A stretch of 64,000 nucleotides of DNA from positions 1 through 64,000 of the forward strand of contig PHBW01000011.1 of NCBI GenBank assembly GCA_002840715.1. The letters run 5' to 3'. The DNA is from Chloroflexi bacterium HGW-Chloroflexi-4. Its GTDB lineage: Bacteria; Chloroflexota; Anaerolineae; Anaerolineales; Anaerolineaceae. The position numbers and the translations under genes are program-made. Within the stretch, counting starts at the first letter, position 1. Each line of letters opens with the position of its first letter. Below, one piece after another: positions 17,338 to 25,230 of the stretch. The notes under the pieces were generated by a model, which searched no databases, was not told the DNA's origin, and was given only the letters and a program-made list of their open reading frames with translations.

Positions 17338-18234
17338 ATGGCTCCAAAAAAACAAATTGGCAATGTATTAATCACTAGCATCATTAAAGTGTGTGGATAC
17401 TCCAGCATTTTATTTGTGGGATTGATCCTTGTGTTTTTGTTGAAAGAAGGTTTGCCAGCACTAAAGGATGTTCCATTAATTACATTGTTCAATATTCGAT
17501 GGTATCCGATTGAGGGATTATTCGGGATTCTGCCCCTCATTTTCGGCACGTTATTGGTCACCATCAGCGCCACATTGATCGCTCTGCCCTTCGGCATTGG
17601 CACTGCCATTTTTATTTCTGAAGTTGCTCCGAGATGGATTAAAGAAATTTTAAAACCCATCGTTGAGATCTTGGCCGGCATCCCCTCCGTGGTGTTGGGG
17701 TTTATCGGCATTCTCGTGATCGTGCCCTTCTTTCGGAAATTTCTCGATCTGCCAACCGGTTTGACTGCCTTTACTGGGGCAGTACTGCTTGGTTTGATCG
17801 CCATCCCCACCATCGTTTCGGTGGCTGAAGATGCACTTAATACGGTGCCCCCTGGCTATCGCCAGGCCGGTCTGGCTCTGGGCGCCACACGCTGGCAGAC
17901 CATTTGGGGTGTAACCGTTCCGGCAGCCAAAACCGGCATCTTAACTGCTGTCATGCTCGGAATTGGACGCGCGCTCGGTGAAACCATGGCCGTGATGATG
18001 GTCACCGGCAATGCCCCGGTCATGCCCTCCGGATTGAATGCCATTTTCGAACCTGTTCGAACCATGACCGCCACCATCGCATCTGAAATGGGCGAGGTCG
18101 CCACCGGCAGTCAGCATTATCAAGTGCTTTTTCTGATTGGAATTTTGCTTTTTCTCTTATCTTTGGTCATCAATATTATTGCCAGCGCGGTCAGCACCAA
18201 ACAACGTAAACGCGCAGAACGGATTCTTTCATGA
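17338..18234 (+). CDS. pstC: Phosphate ABC transporter permease PstC
   Basis: An inner-membrane permease subunit of about 298 residues with six predicted helices. The EAA loop signature that contacts PstB is visible in LALGATRWQTIWGVTVPAA, followed by ALGETMAVMMVTGN, both typical of PstC. The start is placed at ATG 17338, directly after the pstS stop; ATG 17323 within the pstS end is an alternative. The stop overlaps the pstA start by 4 nt (ATGA), the usual coupling. The sequence is intact, with no missing helix, in contrast to pstA. Confidence 0.92.
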   Translation: MAPKKQIGNVLITSIIKVCGYSSILFVGLILVFLLKEGLPALKDVPLITLFNIRWYPIEGLFGILPLIFGTLLVTISATLIALPFGIGTAIFISEVAPRWIKEILKPIVEILAGIPSVVLGFIGILVIVPFFRKFLDLPTGLTAFTGAVLLGLIAIPTIVSVAEDALNTVPPGYRQAGLALGATRWQTIWGVTVPAAKTGILTAVMLGIGRALGETMAVMMVTGNAPVMPSGLNAIFEPVRTMTATIASEMGEVATGSQHYQVLFLIGILLFLLSLVINIIASAVSTKQRKRAERILS

Positions 18235-19053
18235 GTTCGCTCAATGAACCCAGGCGTAAAACGAAATTTGTCGAAGGATTGGGCTTTACTCTCCTTCGCG
18301 CCATCGCATTTTTTACTGTTCTACCAATTTTGGGATTGGTTGCCTATATCATCATAAAAGGTGCACCGGCTTTTAGCTGGCAATTCCTCACGGCGGCACC
18401 TACAGACGGTATGCGTGAAGGCGGCGCTGTTTTCGGTGCCCCTTGGCGTGGCTGCCGGGATCTACATCGCCGAATATGCCAAAGATAACCAAGCCACACG
18501 ATTGATCCGCATCGCAATCATTAATCTGGCCGGTATCCCCTCTGTGGTGTACGGCCTGTTTGGCCTCGGACTCTTTGTCCTCTTTTTGAAATTTGGGACA
18601 AGTATTCTGGCGGCATCCTTGACGCTCTCAATCATGACTCTACCAGTGATTATCAGCACCACCGAAGAAGCGCTGCGAAGCGTTCCCAATTCGTTTAGAG
18701 TGGTTTCGACCTCTCTCGGCGCCACCCGTTGGCAAACCATCTGGAAGGTCATTCTTCCGCAGGGGCTGCCAGGGATTATTACGGGTGTCATCCTCGGACT
18801 TGAACGTGCGGCTGGAGAGACTGCCCCAATCCTCTTTACCGGCGCCACTTTCTTCTTACCAGAACTGCCCAAATCCATCATGGACTCCACCATGGCTCTG
18901 CCATATCACATCTTCGTCATCTCAACCCAGGTTCCTGGCATGCCGATCAAGATCCAATACGGCACAGTGTTGGTGCTGCTGATCTTTGTACTCGGCATGA
19001 ATATTGTTGCCACCATTATCCGCAGCCGGGCACGCTCGAAAAGGCAGTGGTAG
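18231..19053 (+). pseudogene. pstA: pstA, phosphate permease subunit, disrupted by deletion and frameshift
   Basis: The reading frame from ATG 18231 gives the PstA N-terminus (TM1 and the TDGMREGG motif) and then goes out of register at about 18420, stopping at 18488. The remainder (ALFSVPLGVAAGIYIAEYAK through the EAA loop LGATRWQTIWKVILPQGLPG to the C-terminus) continues in the +1 frame to 19053. Between REGG and ALFSVPL the family normally has about 15 residues (roughly IxPAIVGTxxLxxGA) that are absent here. So this is not a simple 1-nt error: about 44 nt appear deleted, with GGCGGC at the junction that could have served as a recombination repeat. Everything before and after is well conserved. 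Either a recent loss-of-function mutation or an assembly collapse; the sequence alone cannot tell which. Confidence 0.85.
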
Positions 19054-19055
19054 CC

Positions 19056-19811
19056 ATGAAAAAATTCAGCGTAAAAGACCTGAGTATCTGTTATTCGGAT
19101 GATAACGAAAGCTTACGTAAGATTAATATTGAAATCGAAGCCAATGCCATAACCGTGTTATTTGGACCAGCCGGCGGAGGAAAATCGACTTTTTTGCGGG
19201 TACTGAACCGCCTCAATGATCTGGCAGATGTTAAAACCATGACAGGAAAGGTGTTGTTTAACGGCACCAATATTCTTGATCCCAAACTCGATGTGATCGA
19301 ACTACGCCGCAAGATCGGCATGGTTTTCTCACGCCCCGTACCCCTTCCTCTAACAATCTATGAAAATGTGGCTTACGGATTAATCATGGCCGGCGAACGC
19401 AACAAGAAAAAGCTGGATCAGGCGGTTGAAAGTGCTTTGCGCCAAGCCGTTCTATGGGATGAAGTTTACGACCGTTTATCGGATTCGGGATTTGCCATCT
19501 CAGGCGGACAGCAGCAGCGGCTTTGTCTCGCGCGCGTGCTCGCACTGGAACCCGAAGTCATCATGTTGGATGAACCCACCTCTGCGTTGGACCCTGTTTC
19601 GACTTCCAAGATCGAATCACTCCTCACGGAGCTCAAAGAAAAGTACACTATCATCCTTGCCCCGCATAATGTGCAGCAGGCTGCGCGTATGGCAGATTAT
19701 GCCGCTTTCTTTTTGATGGGCGAGCTGGTTGAATATTCAGGCGGCAAGGATATGTTCCTGACGCCTAAAGATAAACGCACGCAGGACTACATCACCGGCC
19801 GATTTGGATAG
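19056..19811 (+). CDS. pstB: Phosphate ABC transporter ATP-binding protein PstB
   Basis: The ATPase that drives phosphate import, 251 residues from ATG 19056 (a GTG at 19047 is possible). Walker A is GPAGGGKST, signature SGGQQQRLCLARVLA, Walker B EVIMLDEP and the H-loop APHNVQQAARMAD. The Q-loop region reads GMVFSRPVPLPLTIYENV where PstB usually has VFQxPNPFP; the conserved glutamine that coordinates Mg and contacts the permease is therefore serine. Other PstB landmarks (SALDPVST) are present. It begins 2 nt after the pstA stop. No phoU follows; a terminator does. Confidence 0.92.
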   Translation: MKKFSVKDLSICYSDDNESLRKINIEIEANAITVLFGPAGGGKSTFLRVLNRLNDLADVKTMTGKVLFNGTNILDPKLDVIELRRKIGMVFSRPVPLPLTIYENVAYGLIMAGERNKKKLDQAVESALRQAVLWDEVYDRLSDSGFAISGGQQQRLCLARVLALEPEVIMLDEPTSALDPVSTSKIESLLTELKEKYTIILAPHNVQQAARMADYAAFFLMGELVEYSGGKDMFLTPKDKRTQDYITGRFG

Positions 19812-19830
19812 ATAAACAATTCCTAAAAAT

Positions 19831-19882
19831 AAACCACCTTGACAAGTTTTTTACTAACCTTGTCAAGGTGGTTTTCATTTTT
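19831..19882. terminator. Terminator after pstB
   Basis: 16-bp perfect stem (19831-19846 and 19859-19874) with a 12-nt loop and a long T tract. It also lies downstream of the convergent MFS gene. Confidence 0.92.
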
Positions 19883-19907
19883 TTTATATCCTTGAAATTT
19901 GAGTTTT

Positions 19908-21083
19908 TCAAAACCTACTATTTACCCGCTTCTTTCTCAAGAATAAATAATTCAAGGCCATCGTGATAATCAATGCCCCCAGGCTGACCGTATAGACCAT
20001 CACCGGTTGGAAATCATAAAGCACCCCCGCCAACAGTGGGGCGGCGATCATGGCTAGCGCATTGCCGGTATCGACCAATCCATAAGCCAGACCGACATTA
20101 TTCTGATCCACCAACGAACGCGAATAAGCCATCGCCATGACGCGATAAAGACGGTAACCGCCAATCAATGCGTAACCGGTGATAAATGCCGGCAGATTTT
20201 CTCCCCTCCACATCAAGAAAACAAAACCCGCAATCATAAACTGACCAATGAACATTCCTAGCGATGGATTGAGATTGCCCAAGACCAACATCATGAGCGC
20301 CGTCACGACTCCAGAGACGGTGCCCAACACGCCAATTTGCTGGGTTGAAAGATGCTGAATGTTATGCAAATACATTGAGGTTAACTGCTGTGGCACACTC
20401 AGGAACAAAATGGTCACTATCAAAATTGCAAGCAGTCCCATAAACCGCATATTCTTAAGCGGATTGAGCTTTTGCGTTTTTGGTTCTTCGGTCATCAATT
20501 CATCCACCTCAGCGGATTTGCGCGTAAATAGAAAAACCAGCATTGATGCCACATACAGCCCTGCGGAAAAACGAAAGATGACTTCGATACCGTAGGCGTC
20601 AGCAATCCTACCGCCGAGCATCGGCCCCAAAATGCCGCCAATGGTGGCTGCCGCACCGATGAAGGTCATGGCGCGTTGCACCGTCCATTTGCCGCGCAAG
20701 CTGGTGACAAAACTGTTCAGTGGCGGATTGATAAACGAGGTCAGACCGATCCCGAGTAAACCGCCTGCAAAAAGTGGGAGACCCTGAGCAAACGCCATCA
20801 CCAGCGCGGATGCAATCCCCAGCAGCATGCCAACCAAAATCAACGGGCGCGTACCCAGGCGGTCAGAAAGGTAACCGGAGGGTATCTGCACCAGGGTCAT
20901 CACCACGCCGATCATGCTCAAGATACCGCCAATCAGCACAGTAGAGGCATCAAAGCGCTGAAGCGTGAGCGGCAAAAAAAAGATGAACAAGCCCTCGCCC
21001 AGCCCCCACAGAAACATCGCAGCTGCAATCAAAAGCAGGTTACGGGGGATGTTGAAGGGCAACATGTTGCTTTTATTTTCCAT
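19908..21083 (-). CDS. Major facilitator superfamily transporter
   Basis: About 391 residues with 12 predicted helices in two six-helix halves and a central loop near residue 190 (TRKSAEVDELMTEEP). The MFS motif A-like loop between TM2 and TM3 reads GYLSDRLGTRPLI. The pattern is of the drug/efflux-like branch, but no substrate motif is diagnostic. The start at ATG 21083 is chosen because the extension to 21143 reaches back into a small inverted repeat beside the tRNA; neither has a strong ribosome-binding site. It stands alone on the minus strand between pstB and tRNA-Val. Confidence 0.82.
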   Translation of the reverse strand: MENKSNMLPFNIPRNLLLIAAAMFLWGLGEGLFIFFLPLTLQRFDASTVLIGGILSMIGVVMTLVQIPSGYLSDRLGTRPLILVGMLLGIASALVMAFAQGLPLFAGGLLGIGLTSFINPPLNSFVTSLRGKWTVQRAMTFIGAAATIGGILGPMLGGRIADAYGIEVIFRFSAGLYVASMLVFLFTRKSAEVDELMTEEPKTQKLNPLKNMRFMGLLAILIVTILFLSVPQQLTSMYLHNIQHLSTQQIGVLGTVSGVVTALMMLVLGNLNPSLGMFIGQFMIAGFVFLMWRGENLPAFITGYALIGGYRLYRVMAMAYSRSLVDQNNVGLAYGLVDTGNALAMIAAPLLAGVLYDFQPVMVYTVSLGALIITMALNYLFLRKKRVNSRF

Positions 21084-21166
21084 ATAGGTTTTACCGTTTT
21101 CAAAAAGAAAAAGTGATGGTTTGACAAACAAAAAAACCACCAAAACAGTGGTTTTTTAAGAAAGAG

Positions 21167-21241
<75 letters not shown>

Positions 21242-21249
21242 ATTCACCT

Positions 21250-21291
21250 AACCAACTTTCCCCAAGGGGATAATGAAGCTACGCGCCCATT
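21250..21291 (-). repeat. Interrupted duplication of the tRNA-Val 5' part
   Basis: AACCAACT (21250-21257) and GCTACGCGCCCATT (21278-21291) repeat tRNA positions 21221-21228 and 21231-21244 exactly. Between them 20 nt (TTCCCCAAGGGGATAATGAA), a short hairpin with an AT tail, replaces the original GA. Confidence 0.8.
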
Positions 21292-21529
21292 ATTCAACAG
21301 CCTAAGAATTTTAACATGACCTCTATGGTTATGCAAGGATTCAGCGAGAACCATAATAAAGAAATTTTAACCTTGATTCCAGATTGGCTTTGCCATCCTC
21401 CAGCAATACATGTCCACGGTCATTTTTTGCATAAAAAAACTCTAAACTTCAAATCTCAATTTTTATGAATGAAGAATCCGATATCAGAAAAAGAAAACGG
21501 AATCTGTCCCTAACCAAACTGGTTAATGC

Positions 21530-21535
21530 TAGAAT
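21530..21535 (+). promoter_or_regulatory. -10 box directly before the MoaD-like gene (leaderless type)
   Basis: TAGAAT, then AAAAAT, then ATG at 21542. No ribosome-binding site is present between box and start. Confidence 0.5.
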
Positions 21536-21541
21536 AAAAAT

Positions 21542-21805
21542 ATGGATTTACAAACTCATACCATCACCATCCACCTGTATGCCAACTTGAAAGAGAAGGC
21601 TGGCACAGATTGCCTGGCGTTGGTCGTACCCATCACCTGCACGGTAGATGGTCTCAAAGCACTGCTCAAACACGATTACCCAGCGATCGCATTTCAACTC
21701 AACAAAGTGCTATATATGGTTAACGGCGGGCAGGTGTTCATCAGCGACGAAGTGCTTCCGATGAACGCAGAAGTATCCATTCTGCCGCCCTTTGGCGGGG
21801 GATAA
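21542..21805 (+). CDS. MoaD/ThiS-family ubiquitin-like sulfur carrier
   Basis: An 87-residue beta-grasp protein. It has the N-terminal strand TITIHLYANLKEKAG typical of MoaD, the central VDGLKALL helix, and the C-terminal EVSILPPFGGG, ending in the Gly-Gly that is adenylated and thiocarboxylated. Ending in PPFGGG suggests MoaD (small subunit of molybdopterin synthase) more than ThiS, but no moaE, moeB or thi gene lies nearby, so it could serve another sulfur-transfer pathway. It has no Shine-Dalgarno; a -10 box sits 6 nt before the ATG. A hairpin follows the stop. Confidence 0.82.
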   Translation: MDLQTHTITIHLYANLKEKAGTDCLALVVPITCTVDGLKALLKHDYPAIAFQLNKVLYMVNGGQVFISDEVLPMNAEVSILPPFGGG

Positions 21806-21828
21806 AAACCAAGCAACTGCTATAGCAG

Positions 21829-21860
21829 ACTCCCGCGGCTCGAATAAAACCGCGGGGGTC
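21829..21860. terminator. Hairpin between convergent genes
   Basis: GACtCCCGCGG / CCGCGGGgGTC, about 10 paired bases with one mismatch, with an 11-nt loop. It lacks a clear T tract on either strand, so termination is only possible, not shown. Confidence 0.45.
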
Positions 21861-21885
21861 AATAACATACCCGGTTGCATCTCCT

Positions 21886-22245
21886 TTACAGACTTGCGAG
21901 CCAATCCATGGCTTGTTCACGAGTGTCAAATGTGCGAATATCACGTTTGGTTGCCACACGAATGGCAGCCACCAGGACCTTGCGCATGGCATCCGCGCCA
22001 ACCACGGCCGAGCCTTTGACATAAGGTGTGTTTTTCGCCGAGAAATTCTTCATCGCTGAAGAAACTTCAGAATTATAGGTGGCGTTGGTTGAATCTGTTA
22101 AGATCAAAGCACTTTTTGGTGCACTTTTCGCGATCACATCCGCGGCTTCATCCAAAATGGTGAATGTGGATTGTGGTGAACAATTTGCAAGGTTTACCTG
22201 AATGATACTTTTGCCTTTATGTTGAACAATTTCTGTACAAGCCAT
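21886..22245 (-). CDS. STAS/SEC14-like (SpoIIAA-like) small protein
   Basis: A 119-residue cytosolic protein. The pattern fits the STAS/SEC14-like family (SpoIIAA-like proteins): a first strand with IIQVNLANC, a DEAADVIAKSAPKSALILTDSTNA strand-turn, a helix with SSAMKNFSAKNTPYVKGSAVVGA, and the typical ending RDIRTFDTREQAMDWLA. These proteins are thought to bind hydrophobic or nucleotide ligands or to act in partner switching; no anti-sigma partner is nearby. GAGAGGG precedes the ATG. It converges on the MoaD-like gene and does not belong to the downstream MFS operon, which ends at its own terminator. Confidence 0.7.
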   Translation of the reverse strand: MACTEIVQHKGKSIIQVNLANCSPQSTFTILDEAADVIAKSAPKSALILTDSTNATYNSEVSSAMKNFSAKNTPYVKGSAVVGADAMRKVLVAAIRVATKRDIRTFDTREQAMDWLASL

Positions 22246-22314
22246 TATTCCCTCTCTTTTAAATTATTGACCAATACCTCAATTATGGAGTGATTTTCAA
22301 AATCTACCATAAAA

Positions 22315-22362
22315 AAATAGTAAAGGTCGGATAAGATTATTTTTATCCGACCTTTACTATTT
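22315..22362 (-). terminator. Terminator of the aldolase-aminotransferase-kinase-MFS operon
   Basis: 20-bp perfect stem (22315-22334 and 22343-22362) with an 8-nt loop. On the minus strand it is followed by a T7 tract, 17 nt after the MFS stop. Confidence 0.95.
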
Positions 22363-22379
22363 GAAATATATCAGCGAGA

Positions 22380-23597
22380 TTATTTATTGACTGCCAAATG
22401 ACCGCCATCTTTCATTTGCGTGATCAAGATGACACTCAATCCGATCATGCCGATGGAGAACAAAAGCGCGGGTGTGAAAGCGCCGTTCGACATTTTCAAG
22501 GCTTCCATGATGTAAACAAAAACAACAGAAGCTTGCCCAAATAGTTGTATAAGACCGTTGGAAGTACCTTCAGGGGTTGGATAAGTAATTTCAGCGGAAT
22601 ACTGCATTCCAATGGGGCTGGCGCTGACAATTGCAAAACCCAGTGCAAAGGCAGAGACATACAACAGCCATAGACTTGTACCAAACGTCAGCCCAACCAA
22701 ACCGGGGACGGCAGCGGCAAAACCCAGCAGCAGGAAAATTTTACGTTTGTGTGATTTATCTGAAAACGGCGGTATGATGACAGCACCCAAAACACCGCCC
22801 ACAAGCATCAATGCGCCCAGCGTGCCGGCTTCGGTGGTAGAAAATCCACGCGGACGGATGATGGGCTCAACCCAGGTTGTGATGCCGTTAAAAATGCCCA
22901 TACCGATGAAGGAGACAAAAAGGTAAAGCCAAAAGGATTTGATCTTCAAGGCATGTTTTAGCCCATCCAGCATCAAAGCCCGTACTTCCTGGCCAGCTTC
23001 ACATGGCGGCGTGGCTGGTTTCTCGCGGGCGAAGATCAAGAACAGCAGCGCAGAAAAAACAGCGATGGCGCCGTAAAGAAGCTGCACATTGGGGATGCTC
23101 ATGGTTTCAGTCAAAATGGGTGTTAAAACCATGCCCAACGCCGTACCCACCAGGTTTGAAAGGGTCACCAACCCAACCGCGGTGGCGCGCTCTTCGATGC
23201 TGAACCACTGTGCCGGCACTTTCGTCCACGCATTGAGCAGGAATGGCTGTGCAATGGCAATACCGATGGTGCTGATGAGCACCATGGTGTAATTTGCACC
23301 GGTGATGCCCCTGACAACGCCAAAGACTCCCATTAATATTGCACCAATACTGACCGTAAGCCTGAATCCCCAGGTATCAATAGCCCATGACACGGGGATG
23401 GATAACGGGATAAAGGCAATCATGAATGCCATGGCCAAAAATCCAATTTGCCGGTCAGTCACGCCGTAAAAAGCTGCCGCATCACCGGTAATTGGCGCAT
23501 AAGTAATCCACAACATTTGAATGGTAAGGTTGATGAACATAAAGACCGCCAACACCACCCAGCGGTAAGGATACAAGCGGAAATTCTTTTCAGCCAT
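22380..23597 (-). CDS. MFS transporter of the FGGY-kinase operon
   Basis: A 405-residue transporter with 12 predicted helices and a central cytoplasmic loop (about residue 195, ARE-KPATPPCEAGQEV). The fold resembles organic-anion or sugar-acid symporters of the MFS more than efflux pumps (N-terminal YRWVVLAVFMFINLTIQ, motif-A-like loop SWAIDTWGFR). TTAGGAG precedes the ATG. It is the last gene of a four-gene minus-strand operon that starts at 27400 and ends at the terminator at 22315-22362. Its position suggests it imports the operon's substrate; the substrate cannot be read from the sequence. Confidence 0.85.
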   Translation of the reverse strand: MAEKNFRLYPYRWVVLAVFMFINLTIQMLWITYAPITGDAAAFYGVTDRQIGFLAMAFMIAFIPLSIPVSWAIDTWGFRLTVSIGAILMGVFGVVRGITGANYTMVLISTIGIAIAQPFLLNAWTKVPAQWFSIEERATAVGLVTLSNLVGTALGMVLTPILTETMSIPNVQLLYGAIAVFSALLFLIFAREKPATPPCEAGQEVRALMLDGLKHALKIKSFWLYLFVSFIGMGIFNGITTWVEPIIRPRGFSTTEAGTLGALMLVGGVLGAVIIPPFSDKSHKRKIFLLLGFAAAVPGLVGLTFGTSLWLLYVSAFALGFAIVSASPIGMQYSAEITYPTPEGTSNGLIQLFGQASVVFVYIMEALKMSNGAFTPALLFSIGMIGLSVILITQMKDGGHLAVNK

Positions 23598-23622
23598 GGC
23601 GCACTCCTAAGGTTTTGAAGAA

Positions 23623-25197
23623 TTAAGAATTCAGTTTTCGATAGATGCCATTCATTTGTTTGTAGATCATTTTGAAAGACTCAAAGCGTTCATCATATAA
23701 GGCTCGATGAACAGCATTTGGGCTGTAAGTTTTTTTGATTTGTGTAAGGGCTTGAAGGTCGCCAAACTTGAGCTCACCAAGCCCGACGGCGCCAATCCAG
23801 GCTGCGCCGCGGGCATTTGCCTGCACCGGATCGCTGACCTGTCTGATCTCAACCTTGAGCACATCCGCGAAAATTTGGCACCACACGTCCGATTGAGCCC
23901 CGCCTCCGATAATATTGATGCGCTGCAGTTTTCGGCCAATGAATTTCTCAAAGGGATCCATCAACCAGCGCGTGTTCATGGCGATCCCCTCCAAAAATGC
24001 GCGGATAATATCTTCACGGTGATTATTGAGTGACAGGTTATAGATGCCAGCCCGCAGCGTTCTGTCTTCAACAGGGGCGCGTTCCCCCCAAATCCAGGGG
24101 GTATATATGACTCCGTTGCTGCCCGCGGGAGTACGTTCGGTGATCTGATCCAGCACTTTGAAAATGTCGGGCACATCGGCTTCTTGCAGCAGTTCATCTT
24201 TGTGATAGATGATGTTGTCGCGTAAAAAGGTTAAATTGCCGCCCGCCGTCGCCTGCAACCCGGTGAGCAAATAACGACCGGGTACTGCACACGGCACGGA
24301 TGCCATCGAAGAGGCGATATCTGTTTTCTTAAAGGGAACATGTGCAGCCATCCACGAGGAGGTGCCGATGTAAAGATGCGTATCAAAATCACCAGCATTG
24401 CCTGCCCCAATTGCGGCTGCGGTATTGTCAATTGCACCGGCAACTACCTTAACTCCCGGTTTCAGACCCAAGGCTTCTGCCACTTCGCATTTCAATTCAC
24501 CGATCACATCGGTGCATTTGACAATCTGGGGCAGTTTATTGCCGTCAATGCCACTCCCCCTAACGAGGTCGGCATCGTAATGGATTCGATCGGGGTCGCG
24601 GTTGTCGGTCACCCAAGAGGTCAAAATGGAATCAAAAGTGGCTGTGAAACGGCCGGTTAATTTGAGGTTTAAGAAATCAAGCACGTTCAAGAATTTATAG
24701 GTTCTGGCATAGACTTCAGGGTAGGCTTCACGAATCAAAAGCATATGGGCAGCCGGATCTTTACCGGTCATGGAAGGCATGCCACCGGTAAGACGAATCC
24801 AGCGCAGGGTATTGGCTAATCCTGCGCCGGTGATATTAATCAATCCTTTGAAATGCTGCTTGAGATATTTTTCGCCGCGCATGTCCATCCACAAGACGCA
24901 GTTCATCAATGCGTTGCCGTTTTGATCGACCGGGATGGTGCCTTCTCCCTGAGTAGAACAACACACGGCTTTGATGTTATCAAGCGGGGTTAAGCCTCTG
25001 GCGACCAGTCTTCCGGCCGCCTTTAAAAAAGCCTGCCACCATTCCAGAGGGTCTTGTTCTGCGCCGCCATCCTGGGTGAGGATCAGCTTGACAGGTTCAG
25101 AATCCCAACCAAGAACCTTGCCACTAACCGTTATCAGGGCGACTTTCATGCCAGAAGTGCCAAGATCCATTGCAAGGATCACACTTTCATCACTCAT
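23623..25197 (-). CDS. FGGY-family carbohydrate kinase (xylulokinase-like)
   Basis: A 524-residue ATP-dependent sugar kinase. The N-terminal FGGY domain begins with the phosphate loop AMDLGTSGMKVALI and includes the substrate loop WMDMRG. The C-terminal domain has GAIDNTAAAIGAG and the adenosine-binding IIGGGAQSDVWCQIFAD. Sequence style is closest to xylulokinase and related pentulose/hexulose kinases, but the family switches substrate readily. CTGGAGA precedes the ATG. It is co-transcribed with an upstream class III aminotransferase and class II aldolase, an unusual partnership for a xylulokinase, and there is no xylose isomerase here. I therefore infer that a ketose or polyol derivative other than xylulose is phosphorylated. 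Confidence 0.85.
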   Translation of the reverse strand: MSDESVILAMDLGTSGMKVALITVSGKVLGWDSEPVKLILTQDGGAEQDPLEWWQAFLKAAGRLVARGLTPLDNIKAVCCSTQGEGTIPVDQNGNALMNCVLWMDMRGEKYLKQHFKGLINITGAGLANTLRWIRLTGGMPSMTGKDPAAHMLLIREAYPEVYARTYKFLNVLDFLNLKLTGRFTATFDSILTSWVTDNRDPDRIHYDADLVRGSGIDGNKLPQIVKCTDVIGELKCEVAEALGLKPGVKVVAGAIDNTAAAIGAGNAGDFDTHLYIGTSSWMAAHVPFKKTDIASSMASVPCAVPGRYLLTGLQATAGGNLTFLRDNIIYHKDELLQEADVPDIFKVLDQITERTPAGSNGVIYTPWIWGERAPVEDRTLRAGIYNLSLNNHREDIIRAFLEGIAMNTRWLMDPFEKFIGRKLQRINIIGGGAQSDVWCQIFADVLKVEIRQVSDPVQANARGAAWIGAVGLGELKFGDLQALTQIKKTYSPNAVHRALYDERFESFKMIYKQMNGIYRKLNS

Positions 25198-25230
25198 TCT
25201 GTCTCCAGGTCTGATACAGATTATTGTAGC

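Larger units (their letters stand above)
21242..21541. other. 300-bp gap with a tRNA fragment only
   Basis: Apart from the tRNA-derived repeat at 21250-21291 and the -10 box at its right end, I see no ORF, terminator or repeat in this AT-rich gap. Confidence 0.6.
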
